From positions 3,827,001 through 3,891,000 of the forward strand of contig NZ_JACHMI010000001.1 in the NCBI RefSeq assembly GCF_014207985.1: a DNA stretch of 64,000 bases, written 5' to 3'. Under the pieces are notes generated by a model. It ran no database searches, had not been told where the DNA came from, and was given only the letters and a program-made list of their open reading frames with translations. Positions 21,638 through 30,648 of this stretch are shown one piece after another. Each line of letters opens with the position of its first letter. Position 1 is the first letter of the stretch. Source of the stretch: Nonomuraea rubra. GTDB taxonomy: Bacteria; Actinomycetota; Actinomycetes; Streptosporangiales; Streptosporangiaceae. The position numbers and the translations under genes were made by a program.

Positions 21638-22669
21638 ATGAGACGCAAGCTGATCGCGTTAGGCCTCGGCTTCGGGCTGGCAGGCGCCACGGCCATCGCC
21701 ACGCCGGCCCAGGCCGAGGTCGTGGCCTCGGTCCCGCTGCACGGCACCGCGGCGGCCGCGCAGCAGACCGCCACGTTCTGGCTCGCCGACGGGGGAGCCA
21801 ACCTCAGGAACGCCACACCGTACGCCGTGCAGACCTCGGTCTCTCTGACCGGCCCGGCCACCCCGCCCGTCCCGGACACCAAGCCCGGCAGCACCGCGCC
21901 GATCGTCCCCCCGGACGGGGTGACCCCCATGACCTCGGGCAAGGTGTTCTTCGTCGGCGGCGACGGGCAGCCGCACTGGTGCACGGGCACCGCCCTGCAG
22001 AGCCAGTACCGCAACCTCGTCGCCACGGCCGGGCACTGCGTGCTCGACATCGAGGCCGGGGAAGCCACGCAGAGCCAGGTGGTGTTCGTGCCCGGCTACG
22101 CCGACGGCGAGGCGCCCAAGGGCCTGTACGTCGCCAAGCAGGCGTTCGTCCACTATGACTTCTCCGTCTACGACGACCTGGAGCGCGACTACGCCTTCAT
22201 GACCGTCTACAACGGCGTCGCCGCCGACGCGGCGGGCGTGCTGAGCGACACCGGGCGGCTCGGCGACAACGCCGGCGGGCAGGGGTTCGCCTGGAACCAG
22301 CCGACGGCCTCCTCGGTCAGGCTCTTCGGCTACCCCGCGGGCCCGCACCCCGACGGGACGCGGCCCTACACGGGCGAGCACCTCCACCAGTCCACCGGGA
22401 CGACGTCGTGGGTGTCCGCCCCCGAGCTGCCCGCCGAACGGCTCGTCGGCGTCAACTCCCCGTTCACCGGTGAGGGCTCGCTCGGCTCCGCGTGGCTGAC
22501 GCACTACGACGTGAGCGGGAAGCTCGGCTACCTCAACGGCATCACGATGAGCGTCTCCGACACCGATGCCGACAACCGCTACGACACCGGCGTCTCGCCG
22601 TACTTCGACGGCGAGACGGCCACGATCTACAAGGCTGCTGCGACATCCTGGACCGGCCGCCTCGTCTAG
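21638..22669 (+). CDS. Secreted trypsin-like protease homologue lacking the catalytic serine
   Basis: A 343-residue exported protein with a signal peptide ending at ATPAQAEV (about residue 27). The mature domain has the chymotrypsin fold: SGKVFFVGGDGQPHWCTGTAL, the catalytic His in ATAGHCVLD, and a candidate Asp in ERDYAFMTV. At the serine site the family reads G-S-S-G-G-P-W-L; here it is GEGSLGSAWLTHYD, which aligns as G-S-L-G-S-A-W-L, so the nucleophile is Leu. The codons are clear (TCG CTC GGC). The protein is probably a non-catalytic pseudo-protease, or a Ser nearby substitutes. ATG at 21638 has GGGGAGA seven bases upstream. It stands alone. Confidence 0.85.
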   Translation: MRRKLIALGLGFGLAGATAIATPAQAEVVASVPLHGTAAAAQQTATFWLADGGANLRNATPYAVQTSVSLTGPATPPVPDTKPGSTAPIVPPDGVTPMTSGKVFFVGGDGQPHWCTGTALQSQYRNLVATAGHCVLDIEAGEATQSQVVFVPGYADGEAPKGLYVAKQAFVHYDFSVYDDLERDYAFMTVYNGVAADAAGVLSDTGRLGDNAGGQGFAWNQPTASSVRLFGYPAGPHPDGTRPYTGEHLHQSTGTTSWVSAPELPAERLVGVNSPFTGEGSLGSAWLTHYDVSGKLGYLNGITMSVSDTDADNRYDTGVSPYFDGETATIYKAAATSWTGRLV

Positions 22670-22679
22670 CGGGGCGGTC

Positions 22680-24236
22680 CTAGAAGCCGCGCGAGCGGCG
22701 CAGGGCCGGCGGGCGGCCGTCCGGGTCCACCGCGAACCGGTACAGGGGCAGGGCCAGCAGCTTCTGCGCACGTGACAGGTGCGGCTCCGGATGCGGGCGC
22801 AGCCGGCCGGGCGGGCGGGGCCCCGTCCCGCCCCGCTCGTGCCAGGACTCCAGGGCCGCCGCCGAGCGGGTGAACGCGTCGAAGGCGGCCACCGGGTCGC
22901 ACAGCTCGTCCGCCCGCTCCGCCGGCAGGTCCAGATGCTCGGCCATCAGGGTCAGCCGCAGGTCCCTGGCGAAGCGCAGGGCGCCGGCCGGCGGGCGCGG
23001 GTCCTCCTGCTCGTCGAGCACCGCGCAGCTCAGCTCCGAGTCGTACGTCCACGACCGCAGGTTGACGTTGTCGGAGCCGATCGCGGCCCACACGTCGTCC
23101 ACCACGCACACCTTCGCGTGCACGTACACCGGAGTCCCGTGGTGGTTCTCCAGGTCGTAGATGGACACCCGGTCGCCGCCCGCGCGGCGGAGGCGGTGCA
23201 GCGCGTCGGCGCGGCCGATGAGGCTGGCGGGGCCGGCCAGCCAGCCGTCCTGGTCGGGGTGGCGCGGCACGATGACGATCATGCGCAGGCCCGGCTCGCG
23301 CTCCAGGGCGCGGGCGAACGGCTCGATCACGTCCGTGGACCACAGGTACTGGTCCTCCAGGTAGATCAGCGACCGCGCCCGGGCGAGCACCTTGCGGTAG
23401 GCGTGGGCGATGCTGCGCTCCCCGCCGGGCGCGAACGGGTAGCCGCGGCGACGGGCCGGGTACGTGCGCAGCAGCTGCACGCGGTGGCGGCCCGCGGGCG
23501 GCGGGGGCGGGCCGGGGCGCGGCAGAGGAGGGGCGTCGTCGAGGCGGCCGAGGTGGTCGCGCAGGCGGCGCAGCGGGTCGCGGGTCTCCGGCGCCGGGTC
23601 CTCCCAGCGCTCGCAGAACACCTGCTCCACCTCCGCCACGGCGGGCCCGCGGATGGCGGCCTGCACGTCGTGCCAGGGCGGGCGCGGCCCGTACACGCCG
23701 GGCATCGGGGCGCGCTGCGGGTCGCCCTCGTGGGAGGCGTCGTCGCGGCGGCTGTGGCACAGGTCGATGCCGCCGACGAAGGCCACGTCCCGCTCCGGGC
23801 CCCGGTCGTGGCGCAGGATGACGAACTTCTGGTGGTGCGAGCCGCCCACCGGGGTACGGGTGTCGAGCAGCGCCTGGCCGCCGGTGTCCTCGATCTCCTG
23901 GCCCAGGTGGCGGTTCTCGGCCGAGCTGAAACGCAGCAGGTCGAGGTGGGATCGCCAGATGAGGCCGCGGACGAGCGCGCCACGTTCGGCGGCGGCCGCC
24001 ATCGCCGCCCCCACGCTGGGCCCGTCAGGGGTCAGGCGCTCGTCGGGGTCGCCCCGCCAGTCGGCGAACAGCAGCAGGTCGTCCTCGCCGAGCTGCTCCA
24101 GGCAGGCCCTTAACTCGGCGAAGTAGGCGGCGCCGTGGACGAGCGGCCGCACGTCGTTCCCGCACGACCACGCGCCCAGCCTCGTCGCCGGGTTGCCGCG
24201 CTCCTCCTCGGTGAGGAACCAGTCCTCGATTCGCAT
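22680..24236 (-). CDS. Phospholipase D family protein
   Basis: A 518-residue enzyme with the two HKD half-sites of the phospholipase D superfamily. The first is GGSHHQKFVILRHD near residue 140, with a GGIDLCHSRRDD loop after it; the second is VYVHAKVCVVDDVWAAIGSDN near residue 365. There is no signal peptide, so it acts in the cytosol or at the inner membrane face. It should hydrolyse or transfer phosphodiester head groups; cardiolipin synthases are a related alternative but are usually membrane-anchored. Between the half-sites is a Pro-rich stretch. ATG at 24236 starts MRIEDWFLTEEERGNPAT. It is followed, head to tail, by the two-component genes upstream. Confidence 0.9.
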   Translation of the reverse strand: MRIEDWFLTEEERGNPATRLGAWSCGNDVRPLVHGAAYFAELRACLEQLGEDDLLLFADWRGDPDERLTPDGPSVGAAMAAAAERGALVRGLIWRSHLDLLRFSSAENRHLGQEIEDTGGQALLDTRTPVGGSHHQKFVILRHDRGPERDVAFVGGIDLCHSRRDDASHEGDPQRAPMPGVYGPRPPWHDVQAAIRGPAVAEVEQVFCERWEDPAPETRDPLRRLRDHLGRLDDAPPLPRPGPPPPPAGRHRVQLLRTYPARRRGYPFAPGGERSIAHAYRKVLARARSLIYLEDQYLWSTDVIEPFARALEREPGLRMIVIVPRHPDQDGWLAGPASLIGRADALHRLRRAGGDRVSIYDLENHHGTPVYVHAKVCVVDDVWAAIGSDNVNLRSWTYDSELSCAVLDEQEDPRPPAGALRFARDLRLTLMAEHLDLPAERADELCDPVAAFDAFTRSAAALESWHERGGTGPRPPGRLRPHPEPHLSRAQKLLALPLYRFAVDPDGRPPALRRSRGF

Positions 24237-24246
24237 TCGATCCTGG

Positions 24247-25572
24247 CTACCCCGGGAGCGGCGGCTGATACCTCTGCCGGTCCGGCCGGCGCGCCGGCTC
24301 GGCGATGGGCTCGGCGGGGTGGGCGGGCAGCCGTACGGTGAACACGGCGCCGCCGCCCGGGCGGCCGTCGGCGGTGATCGTGCCGTGGTGGCCGTCCACC
24401 ACCTCCCGCACGAGCGCCAGCCCCAGCCCGAACCCCGTCCCCTCGAACCGGGTGAACAGCCGCTCGGCGTCCCCGGGATCCAGCCCGGCGCCGTCGTCCC
24501 TGACGGTGAGGCACACCGTGCCGGGCTCGCCGGTCAGCGTCACCCGGATGTGCCCGCCGGGGCCGGTGTGGCCGAGCGCGTTGTCCAGCAGGGCCGAGAT
24601 CACCCGCCGCAGCGCGGACTCCACCCCGCGGACGACGGGGTCGCCCGGCCCGTCGCAGCGCACCTCGATGCTCACCCCCTGCGCGGCGGCCCTGGCGTCC
24701 TCGGCCACGGCCAGCTCGGCGGCCAGGACGGCCAGGTCCACCGGGCCGAAGGGCCGGTGCAGCTGCTTGAACTGGGCCGATCTGAGCAGGTCCGCGACGA
24801 CCTCGCCGAGCTGCCCGGTGCCGGTCACGAGCTGGTCCACCTCGTCGATGAGCAGGATCGGGTCGGTGCCGCCGCGCAGCCGCCGCGACAGGAGCTGGGC
24901 GCGGGTGTGCAGGCGGGTCAGCGGCGTGCGCAGCTCGTGGCTGACGTCGGCGGCGAAGCGGCGCTGCCGGGCCAGCGCCTCGCCCAGCGGCGCGATCGCG
25001 CGGCGGGAGACGACCTGGCCGACCAGCAGCGCGGCCAGCAGCCCGGCGATCTCCGCCCCGATGAGCGTGCGCAGCAGCCGCTGCTGCTCGGCGGCCTGGT
25101 ACCGCAGGTCCATCGCGGCCTGCACGGTCGTGCCGGCGCGCTCGCGCGTGTGGATCAGGTAGTCCTGCCCGGCCACGGTGACGTGCGCCGTCTCCGGCGC
25201 GCCCCCGGCGGACACGCGCTCGAGCGCCCGGCGTACGGGCAGCGTCGCCGGCGCGCCCGGGGCGGCGTGCACGGTGCCGTCGGCGCGCAGCTCGTACAGC
25301 CACACGCAGGGCGGCGGATGGGCGATCGGCGAGTGCTGCGCGGCGGCGGTCAGGTCGCGCTCGGCCGCCGAGCCCTGGCCGTGGCCCATGGCGCACCACA
25401 CCAGCACGCCGACGAGCGCGAGCACCACGGAGATCGCGCCCGCCACCTGCACGGTGATGCGCCGCCGGGCGCGGACGAGCAGCCGCCGGTCAGGGTCGGG
25501 CAGCCGCCGGTCCCGGCCGGGCAGCCGCCGGTCCCGGCCGGGCAGCCGGGGACCGCGCCGGGCGACGTTCAC
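24247..25572 (-). CDS. Sensor histidine kinase
   Basis: A 441-residue membrane kinase. A first transmembrane helix lies at about residues 38-60 (VQVAGAISVVLALVGVLVW), an extracellular sensor region of about 110 residues follows, then a second helix (LIGAEIAGLLAALLVGQVV). The kinase core has the H-box FAADVSHELRTPLTRLHT near residue 210, an N-box in ALLDNALGHT, and the DDGAGLDPGDAE and FGLGLALVRE G-boxes. GTG at 25572 overlaps the regulator stop (GTGA), so the pair is co-translated. The N-terminal 35 residues are a GRDRRLP repeat encoded by tandem DNA repeats. The signal is not known. Confidence 0.92.
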   Translation of the reverse strand: MNVARRGPRLPGRDRRLPGRDRRLPDPDRRLLVRARRRITVQVAGAISVVLALVGVLVWCAMGHGQGSAAERDLTAAAQHSPIAHPPPCVWLYELRADGTVHAAPGAPATLPVRRALERVSAGGAPETAHVTVAGQDYLIHTRERAGTTVQAAMDLRYQAAEQQRLLRTLIGAEIAGLLAALLVGQVVSRRAIAPLGEALARQRRFAADVSHELRTPLTRLHTRAQLLSRRLRGGTDPILLIDEVDQLVTGTGQLGEVVADLLRSAQFKQLHRPFGPVDLAVLAAELAVAEDARAAAQGVSIEVRCDGPGDPVVRGVESALRRVISALLDNALGHTGPGGHIRVTLTGEPGTVCLTVRDDGAGLDPGDAERLFTRFEGTGFGLGLALVREVVDGHHGTITADGRPGGGAVFTVRLPAHPAEPIAEPARRPDRQRYQPPLPG

Positions 25573-26258
25573 AGCTCGCCCAGGCGGTAACCCACGCCTC
25601 GTACGGTGCACACGACGCCGGAGCCGAGCTTGTTGCGCAGGTAGTACACGTACGTGTCCACGATCGACTCCTTGTTGGCCCCGTCGAACACCCGCTGGCG
25701 CAGCGACTCGCGCGTGTGCACCTGCCGGGGGCGGGCGGCCAGCGCGCTGAGCAGCCGGCACTCCTGGCCCGACAGCGCCACCAGCTCCCCGGTCGGCAGG
25801 CGGACCGCGTGGGCCTCGGGGTCCAGCCACCCCGCGCCCAGCGGCAGCAGCTCGGCCAGGTCGAGGTTGCGGCGGTGCAGCGCGCGCACCCTGGCCAGCA
25901 GCTCGTCGATGTCGAACGGCTTGACCAGGTAGTCCTCGGCGCCCGCGTCCAGCCCGGTCACCCGGTCGGCGACCGAGCCGAACGCGGTGAGCACCAGCAC
26001 CGGCACGGTGACGGCCTGCCGGCGCAGCCGCCGCACCAGGTCGATCCCGTCGAGGGCGGGCAGGCCGCGGTCGACGATGAGCACGTCGTACGCGCGGGAC
26101 AGCCCCAGGTGCAGCCCGCGCTGCCCTTCCAGGGCGAGATCGACGGTGTAACCCTGTTCGGTGAACAGGCCGACCAGCATGGTCCCCAGTTCGCGGTCGT
26201 CCTCGACGAGCAGCAGCCGGCGCGAGACAGGACCGGCCGTGCCTGATGTCCCAGCCAC
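25569..26258 (-). CDS. OmpR-family response regulator
   Basis: A 229-residue regulator. The receiver domain has the acidic pocket LLLVEDDREL, phospho-acceptor Asp63 in YDVLIVDRGLP, and the Lys in AEDYLVKPFD. The C-terminal OmpR winged helix spans about 135-229 (ALSGQECRLLSALAARPRQV; SIVDTYVYYLRNKLGSGV; VRGVGYRLGEL). Its gene is the first of the pair and overlaps the kinase start by 4 bp. Targets are unknown; the downstream phospholipase D gene on the same strand could share the transcript. Confidence 0.93.
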   Translation of the reverse strand: MAGTSGTAGPVSRRLLLVEDDRELGTMLVGLFTEQGYTVDLALEGQRGLHLGLSRAYDVLIVDRGLPALDGIDLVRRLRRQAVTVPVLVLTAFGSVADRVTGLDAGAEDYLVKPFDIDELLARVRALHRRNLDLAELLPLGAGWLDPEAHAVRLPTGELVALSGQECRLLSALAARPRQVHTRESLRQRVFDGANKESIVDTYVYYLRNKLGSGVVCTVRGVGYRLGEL

Positions 26259-26321
26259 CAGACCACGGTTACACCACCGGTCGTGGATTTACCAGGTCCA
26301 CTCGGCCATTGGCCCACTCGG

Positions 26322-27662
26322 CTACGCGGAATCGGACCGCACGTCGACCGGCTCCCGAGCGACCGGCTCGCCGGACCTGGCGCCGGCCTCCAGCCGGTCG
26401 GGCAGGGCCAGCTTGTACAGGGGCAGGGCACCGGCGGTGGTGAGCACGGCCACGAGCACCAGCATGGCGAACAGCTCCTGCGTGATCATGCCCTGGGCCA
26501 GGCCGATGTTGATGAAGATGAGGATCATCAGGCCGCGGGCGTTCATCAGCGCGCCCACCGCGTACGACTCCCGCGTGCCGAACCCGATGCCCCGCATCGC
26601 CAGCGAGCACCCGAAGTACTTCCCGGCGAACCCGGCCAGCAGGATCAGCCCGAACGCCGCCGGCATGGCCCCGCCCGCGATGCCGCCGAGCTGCGTGTTC
26701 AGCCCGGAGAAGGTGAAGAAGGTGGGCAGCAGCAGCGTCGAGACGATCTCCATCATGCGGCCGTGCAGCGCCTCGCGGAACGCGGGGTCGCGGGGCATGG
26801 CCAGGCCGGCGAAGAAGCCGCCGAAGACGGAGTAGACGCCGATCCAGTCCGTCACCCAGCCGGCGGCGAGCGGGACGAGGATGACGACGTACATGGCGGT
26901 GGGGCCGATCCGGCCGGTGCGCGCGACGCTCCTGCCGAGCGGGCGCAGCAGCGGGGCCACGACCTTGAGCATGACCACGGCGAACACCGCGGTCAGCGCG
27001 ATCGTGGGCAGCGCGCCGCCGGGGCCGTTCCCGAGGTGCATGGCCGACAGCAGGGCCAGGATGCACCAGGCCAGCGCGTCGTCGATGGAGGCGGCCAGCA
27101 GGGTGAGCCGGCCGATGGGCGTGTTCTGCAGGCCCCGCTCGTACAGGATCCTGGCCAGCATGGGGAAGGCGGTCAGCGACAGCGCGCCCCCCACGAACAG
27201 GGCGAACTGGAGCGGCGGCACGTCGGGGCGGGAGAGCAGGTCGTACAGCAGGAGCCCGGCGCCGGCGCCGAGCAGCAGCGACGGGACGATCCCCGACGCG
27301 GCCAGCACGCCCGCCTTGCGGAGCTCGCCGGGCGTCTGCGCGGTGTGGTCGATGCCGGCCCCGACCAGGAACATGTAGAGCGTCAGGCCGATGGTGCTCA
27401 GCACGTACAGGACGGGCCGCACCTCGGGCGGGAACAGCGCCGCCTGCGCCTCGGGGAAGAGCCAGCCGAACAGCGTCGGGCCGAGCAGCACGCCGGCGAC
27501 CATCTCGCCGAGCACGCGCGGCTGCATCACCAGCTGGGCCAGCCGCCCGCAGATCGCCGCGGCGACGAGGAGCACCACGAGGGCGGGCAGGACCTTGAGC
27601 ACCAGCGCGAGGTTGGCGTCAGGAGCAGTGACGTGTGCTGTGAGTGGAGCCAGGATGGGCAT
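26322..27662 (-). CDS. Cation:proton antiporter (CPA2 family)
   Basis: A 446-residue inner-membrane protein with about 12-13 transmembrane segments. Family features are VLGEMVAGVLLGPTLFGWLF near the N-terminus, the paired Asp motif in LLAASIDDALAWCIL near residue 190, and the C-terminal NARGLMILIFINIGLAQGMI segment typical of KefB/GerN-like exchangers. No C-terminal TrkA-N domain is present. The first 44 bp overlap the end of the P450 gene upstream, so it is the last gene of the ligase-monooxygenase-P450-antiporter operon; antiporters of this type also occur beside antibiotic clusters as resistance or export functions. Confidence 0.92.
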   Translation of the reverse strand: MPILAPLTAHVTAPDANLALVLKVLPALVVLLVAAAICGRLAQLVMQPRVLGEMVAGVLLGPTLFGWLFPEAQAALFPPEVRPVLYVLSTIGLTLYMFLVGAGIDHTAQTPGELRKAGVLAASGIVPSLLLGAGAGLLLYDLLSRPDVPPLQFALFVGGALSLTAFPMLARILYERGLQNTPIGRLTLLAASIDDALAWCILALLSAMHLGNGPGGALPTIALTAVFAVVMLKVVAPLLRPLGRSVARTGRIGPTAMYVVILVPLAAGWVTDWIGVYSVFGGFFAGLAMPRDPAFREALHGRMMEIVSTLLLPTFFTFSGLNTQLGGIAGGAMPAAFGLILLAGFAGKYFGCSLAMRGIGFGTRESYAVGALMNARGLMILIFINIGLAQGMITQELFAMLVLVAVLTTAGALPLYKLALPDRLEAGARSGEPVAREPVDVRSDSA

Positions 27663-28986
27663 GCCGTTTCTCCGCTTCAGAGCCTTCGAAGTGGCGCTCG
27701 CACAGCCGCAGCCTGCGCGCGTCCCACACCATGTACGTGCCGAGGACGAGCTGCGCGAGGCTGCGCCAGACGTCCTCCCAGCGGTCCCGCACCCGCAGGT
27801 ACGCCAGGGCGGGGCCGGGACGGTGAGGCGCGTCGCGAGGGGTGAGCAGGCAGGGCCCGCGATGGGGCAGGGACCTGGTGTGGGAGACCGAGGAGTCGAG
27901 CACGTACCGGTCCAGGACCTCGCGCGCGACCGCGCGCATCGCGATCGGCGCCAGCCGCCAGGCGGGGCACGGCCGGTTGGCCGCGACGCCGAACGGGATG
28001 TGGTTGAGGTCCTTCGCGCCCGGCCCCGCGAACCGGTCCGGGTCGAACCGGTCCGGGTCGGCGAGGCCGGCGCGGTGGAAGGCGGGGTAGTTGAAGCAGA
28101 GCACCGAGCCGGCGGGGATCGTGGTGCGCTCGTCGAGCGCGATGTCGCCGGTGGTGATGCGGTGGGCGATGCCGAAGAGCGGGTAGAGCCGCATCGTCTC
28201 GGCGATCACCTGGTCGAGGTAGCGGTCGTCGCCCGTGCGCGCCCGTTCCTGCACCTCGGGGTGCCGGGCCAGGACGAGCAGCAGGTGCGCCATGGCCTCC
28301 GACAGCTGCACGACGGCGGTGGTGAAGAAGGCGCCGTGCAGGTAGTACGCCTTCTCCCGCGCCGTCAGGCCCTCGGGGAGCGGCACGCGCACCCGGTGCA
28401 GGTTGCGCAGGAGGTAGGCGGTCAGCCGCTTGCGGCGGCCCAGGTGCCGCAGGCTCGTGCACTTGAGCGCGGAGGAGACGTCGGCGGCGTTCCCGGCGAT
28501 GAGGTCGCGGGCCTCGCGCGGGCAGGGCTCGGCGAAGACCAGCTCGTAGGAGAACTCCGCCCACAGCGGCATCATGAGGTCCCGCAGCCGCACCAGGCCG
28601 CGCGCGTCCCGCAGCGCCCGACCAGCGCAGCGGCGGGCCAGCTCCTCGGCCTCCGTACGGCGTACGGCGAGCAGGCGGCGCGTGACCCTGGCCACCGCGT
28701 CGTAGGTGTCCCCCGCCTCCAGGTGCTCCTGGTGCATCTCGGGGCCGGGCGAGAGCCAGTACCAGAACAGGTCCGACAGCGCCGCTCCCCGGCTGCGCCC
28801 GGTGGCGGCCGGGTGCGCGTACAGGGCGCCGAAGTGCTCGACGCCGGCGAGGTCGCCGGGCACCGGGATGCCCTCGTCCCCGTTGATCCGCTCGAACACC
28901 CGCACCCGCAGCGCCACCACCCTGGCGGGCAGCCACCACGGCAGGCTCGCCAGCACGGCCAGCACGACGAGGGAGATGATCAGCAT
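27619..28986 (-). CDS. Membrane-anchored cytochrome P450 with unusual heme loop
   Basis: A 455-residue P450. An N-terminal hydrophobic helix (MLIISLVVLAVLASLPWWL) suggests a membrane anchor, unusual for bacterial P450s. The K-helix motif is AETMRLYP. The heme region reads HIPFGVAANRPCPAWRLAP: a Phe, an Arg and the ligand Cys are present, but Phe-to-Cys spacing is eight residues rather than the usual seven and the canonical Gly is Ala. The I-helix segment around HGAFFTTAVVQLSEAMAH lacks a clear acid-Thr pair. Redox partners are not adjacent. It lies between a flavin monooxygenase and an antiporter and overlaps the latter. Both oxygenases probably act on the product activated by the AMP-ligase. 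Confidence 0.85.
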   Translation of the reverse strand: MLIISLVVLAVLASLPWWLPARVVALRVRVFERINGDEGIPVPGDLAGVEHFGALYAHPAATGRSRGAALSDLFWYWLSPGPEMHQEHLEAGDTYDAVARVTRRLLAVRRTEAEELARRCAGRALRDARGLVRLRDLMMPLWAEFSYELVFAEPCPREARDLIAGNAADVSSALKCTSLRHLGRRKRLTAYLLRNLHRVRVPLPEGLTAREKAYYLHGAFFTTAVVQLSEAMAHLLLVLARHPEVQERARTGDDRYLDQVIAETMRLYPLFGIAHRITTGDIALDERTTIPAGSVLCFNYPAFHRAGLADPDRFDPDRFAGPGAKDLNHIPFGVAANRPCPAWRLAPIAMRAVAREVLDRYVLDSSVSHTRSLPHRGPCLLTPRDAPHRPGPALAYLRVRDRWEDVWRSLAQLVLGTYMVWDARRLRLCERHFEGSEAEKRHAHPGSTHSTRHCS

Positions 28987-28999
28987 GCCCGTCTCCCCC

Positions 29000-30577
29000 T
29001 CACGCGGGCACGGAGGCCGTCCGCGCGGCGAAGAACGCCCGGAGCGGCTCGACGTGGACCTCGGGGGAGTCCCACTCGTTCTCCAGGTTCTCCGTGATGT
29101 GGTGGACGGCGACGGGCCGGCCCGGCAGGTGGTGCCGCACGACGGGGTGCAGGTAGTGGCCCTCGTGGGCGCGGGCCGAGTCGCTCTGGCTGATGCGGGC
29201 CACCTCGATGTCGAACGGGTCGACCTGGTCGTGGTCCGGGCCGTACTCCAGGGTGATCGCGAAGTGGCCGCGGTCGCCGATCAGCGGGCCCTGGAGGTCG
29301 TGCGGCAGCTCCTCCAGGTAGCGGGCGGTGCCGTCGCCGTTCAGCACGATCACGTCGGCGAGCAGGCCGAACTGCTGCCACAGCGCCGAGGTGCGGTTGA
29401 CCCGCTCGATGACGGCCGCCGCGAGCGCCGCCGGGTCGGCGGGCAGCTCCCTGGCCGGCCAGGGCACGCCGTGGTGGCGGGACTCCATGATCCGGTGCAG
29501 GGCGCGCACGCCGTACCTGAAGCCGTGGATGAAGCCGCTCGTGCCGCGCTTGAAGTCGCGCGACTGGGTGATGGTGCCGGCGAAGTACAGGTCCGGGACG
29601 TTGACCGACTCGTACGCGGGCGTGAGCGCCGGGAACCTGCCGTCGATCACCAGCTCGGGACGGCAGTCGCCGGCGAAGATCGAGGCGTCGAAGCGGAAGC
29701 CGGTGCAGAGGATCACCCGGTCGTACGGGATGTCCTTGGTGACCTCGTTGACCCGGGCGAAGGCCACCGTGACCAGGTACGTGCCGTCCGGCTGCCGCTC
29801 GATGCGCCTGATGTCGCCGTCGAGCAGCGCGTTCTGCGACTTGAGCTGGTAGGTGTCGAGCAGGCCGTTGTTGACCGCGCGCAGGTGGCCGACGTAGTGG
29901 GTGCGCCAGGCCATGCGTACGGAGTGCGGGCCCGCCACGTGGATGACCGCCGCCGTCTCGATCAGGTTGTCGGCCGTCTCGAACGCCGAGTTGCCCTTGC
30001 CGATGACGAGCACCCGCTGCCCGAGGTAGCCGGCGGGGTCGGTGGGGGCGGTGCCGTACAGGTCGGCGGTCTCCACGCCCGGGATGGGCGGGATGTTCGG
30101 CCGGGTGACGCCGGTCGCGACGACCAGCCGCCGCGCCTGGTACGTGCGGCCGTCCGCCACCGTCACGCGGAAGCCGTCCGGCCGCTCCACCCGGGTCACG
30201 CGCGCGTCGTAGGCGATGCGCAGCCCGCACGCCTCGGCGAAGTCGCGCAGGTAGCGGACCAGGTCGTCGGCGTGCGGGAAGTAGCGGTCGCTGTAGCGGG
30301 TGAACAGCAGGCCGGGGTCGTCCGAGAGCAGCGAGTTCCAGTCCATCCGGAGGTTGAGCTCCGGGTCGTCCCAGCCGGTGTGCTTCTTGTTGATCGAGAT
30401 GAGCGTGCGATGGCGCGGGAAGGTGCGGAAGAACTGGCCGGGCTCCGGCCCGGCCTCGAGGATCAGGTACGTGCGGCCCGCCCGGTGCAGGAAGTGACCG
30501 AGCTGGAGGCCCGCGGGCCCGGCGCCGATCACCAGGTAGTCGAGGGTGGTGTTGTCCGCCACTGACGCCTCCGTCAC
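29000..30577 (-). CDS. FAD/NAD(P)-binding monooxygenase-like oxidoreductase
   Basis: A 525-residue two-dinucleotide-fold flavoprotein. The FAD site is DYLVIGAGPAGLQLGHFL at residues 13-30, with the E of YLILEAGPEPGQFF; the NADP site is RVLVIGKGNSAFETADNL near 190; and the closing motif is VPDLYFAGTITQ. Length and order resemble the FOXRED2-like branch of flavin-containing monooxygenases. It should use NADPH and O2 to oxygenate a soft nucleophile or a carbonyl, but the substrate is unknown. GTG at 30577 was taken as start, with a second GTG five codons later. Thirteen bp separate it from the P450 gene and 71 bp from the ligase gene. Confidence 0.85.
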   Translation of the reverse strand: MTEASVADNTTLDYLVIGAGPAGLQLGHFLHRAGRTYLILEAGPEPGQFFRTFPRHRTLISINKKHTGWDDPELNLRMDWNSLLSDDPGLLFTRYSDRYFPHADDLVRYLRDFAEACGLRIAYDARVTRVERPDGFRVTVADGRTYQARRLVVATGVTRPNIPPIPGVETADLYGTAPTDPAGYLGQRVLVIGKGNSAFETADNLIETAAVIHVAGPHSVRMAWRTHYVGHLRAVNNGLLDTYQLKSQNALLDGDIRRIERQPDGTYLVTVAFARVNEVTKDIPYDRVILCTGFRFDASIFAGDCRPELVIDGRFPALTPAYESVNVPDLYFAGTITQSRDFKRGTSGFIHGFRYGVRALHRIMESRHHGVPWPARELPADPAALAAAVIERVNRTSALWQQFGLLADVIVLNGDGTARYLEELPHDLQGPLIGDRGHFAITLEYGPDHDQVDPFDIEVARISQSDSARAHEGHYLHPVVRHHLPGRPVAVHHITENLENEWDSPEVHVEPLRAFFAARTASVPA

Positions 30578-30648
30578 TGCAAAGTGGTTGAAGGGGCAAA
30601 TATCAGTGTTGGCGGGTAATTCTCAGAGTCTGCTTAGAAAGAGTCTGC

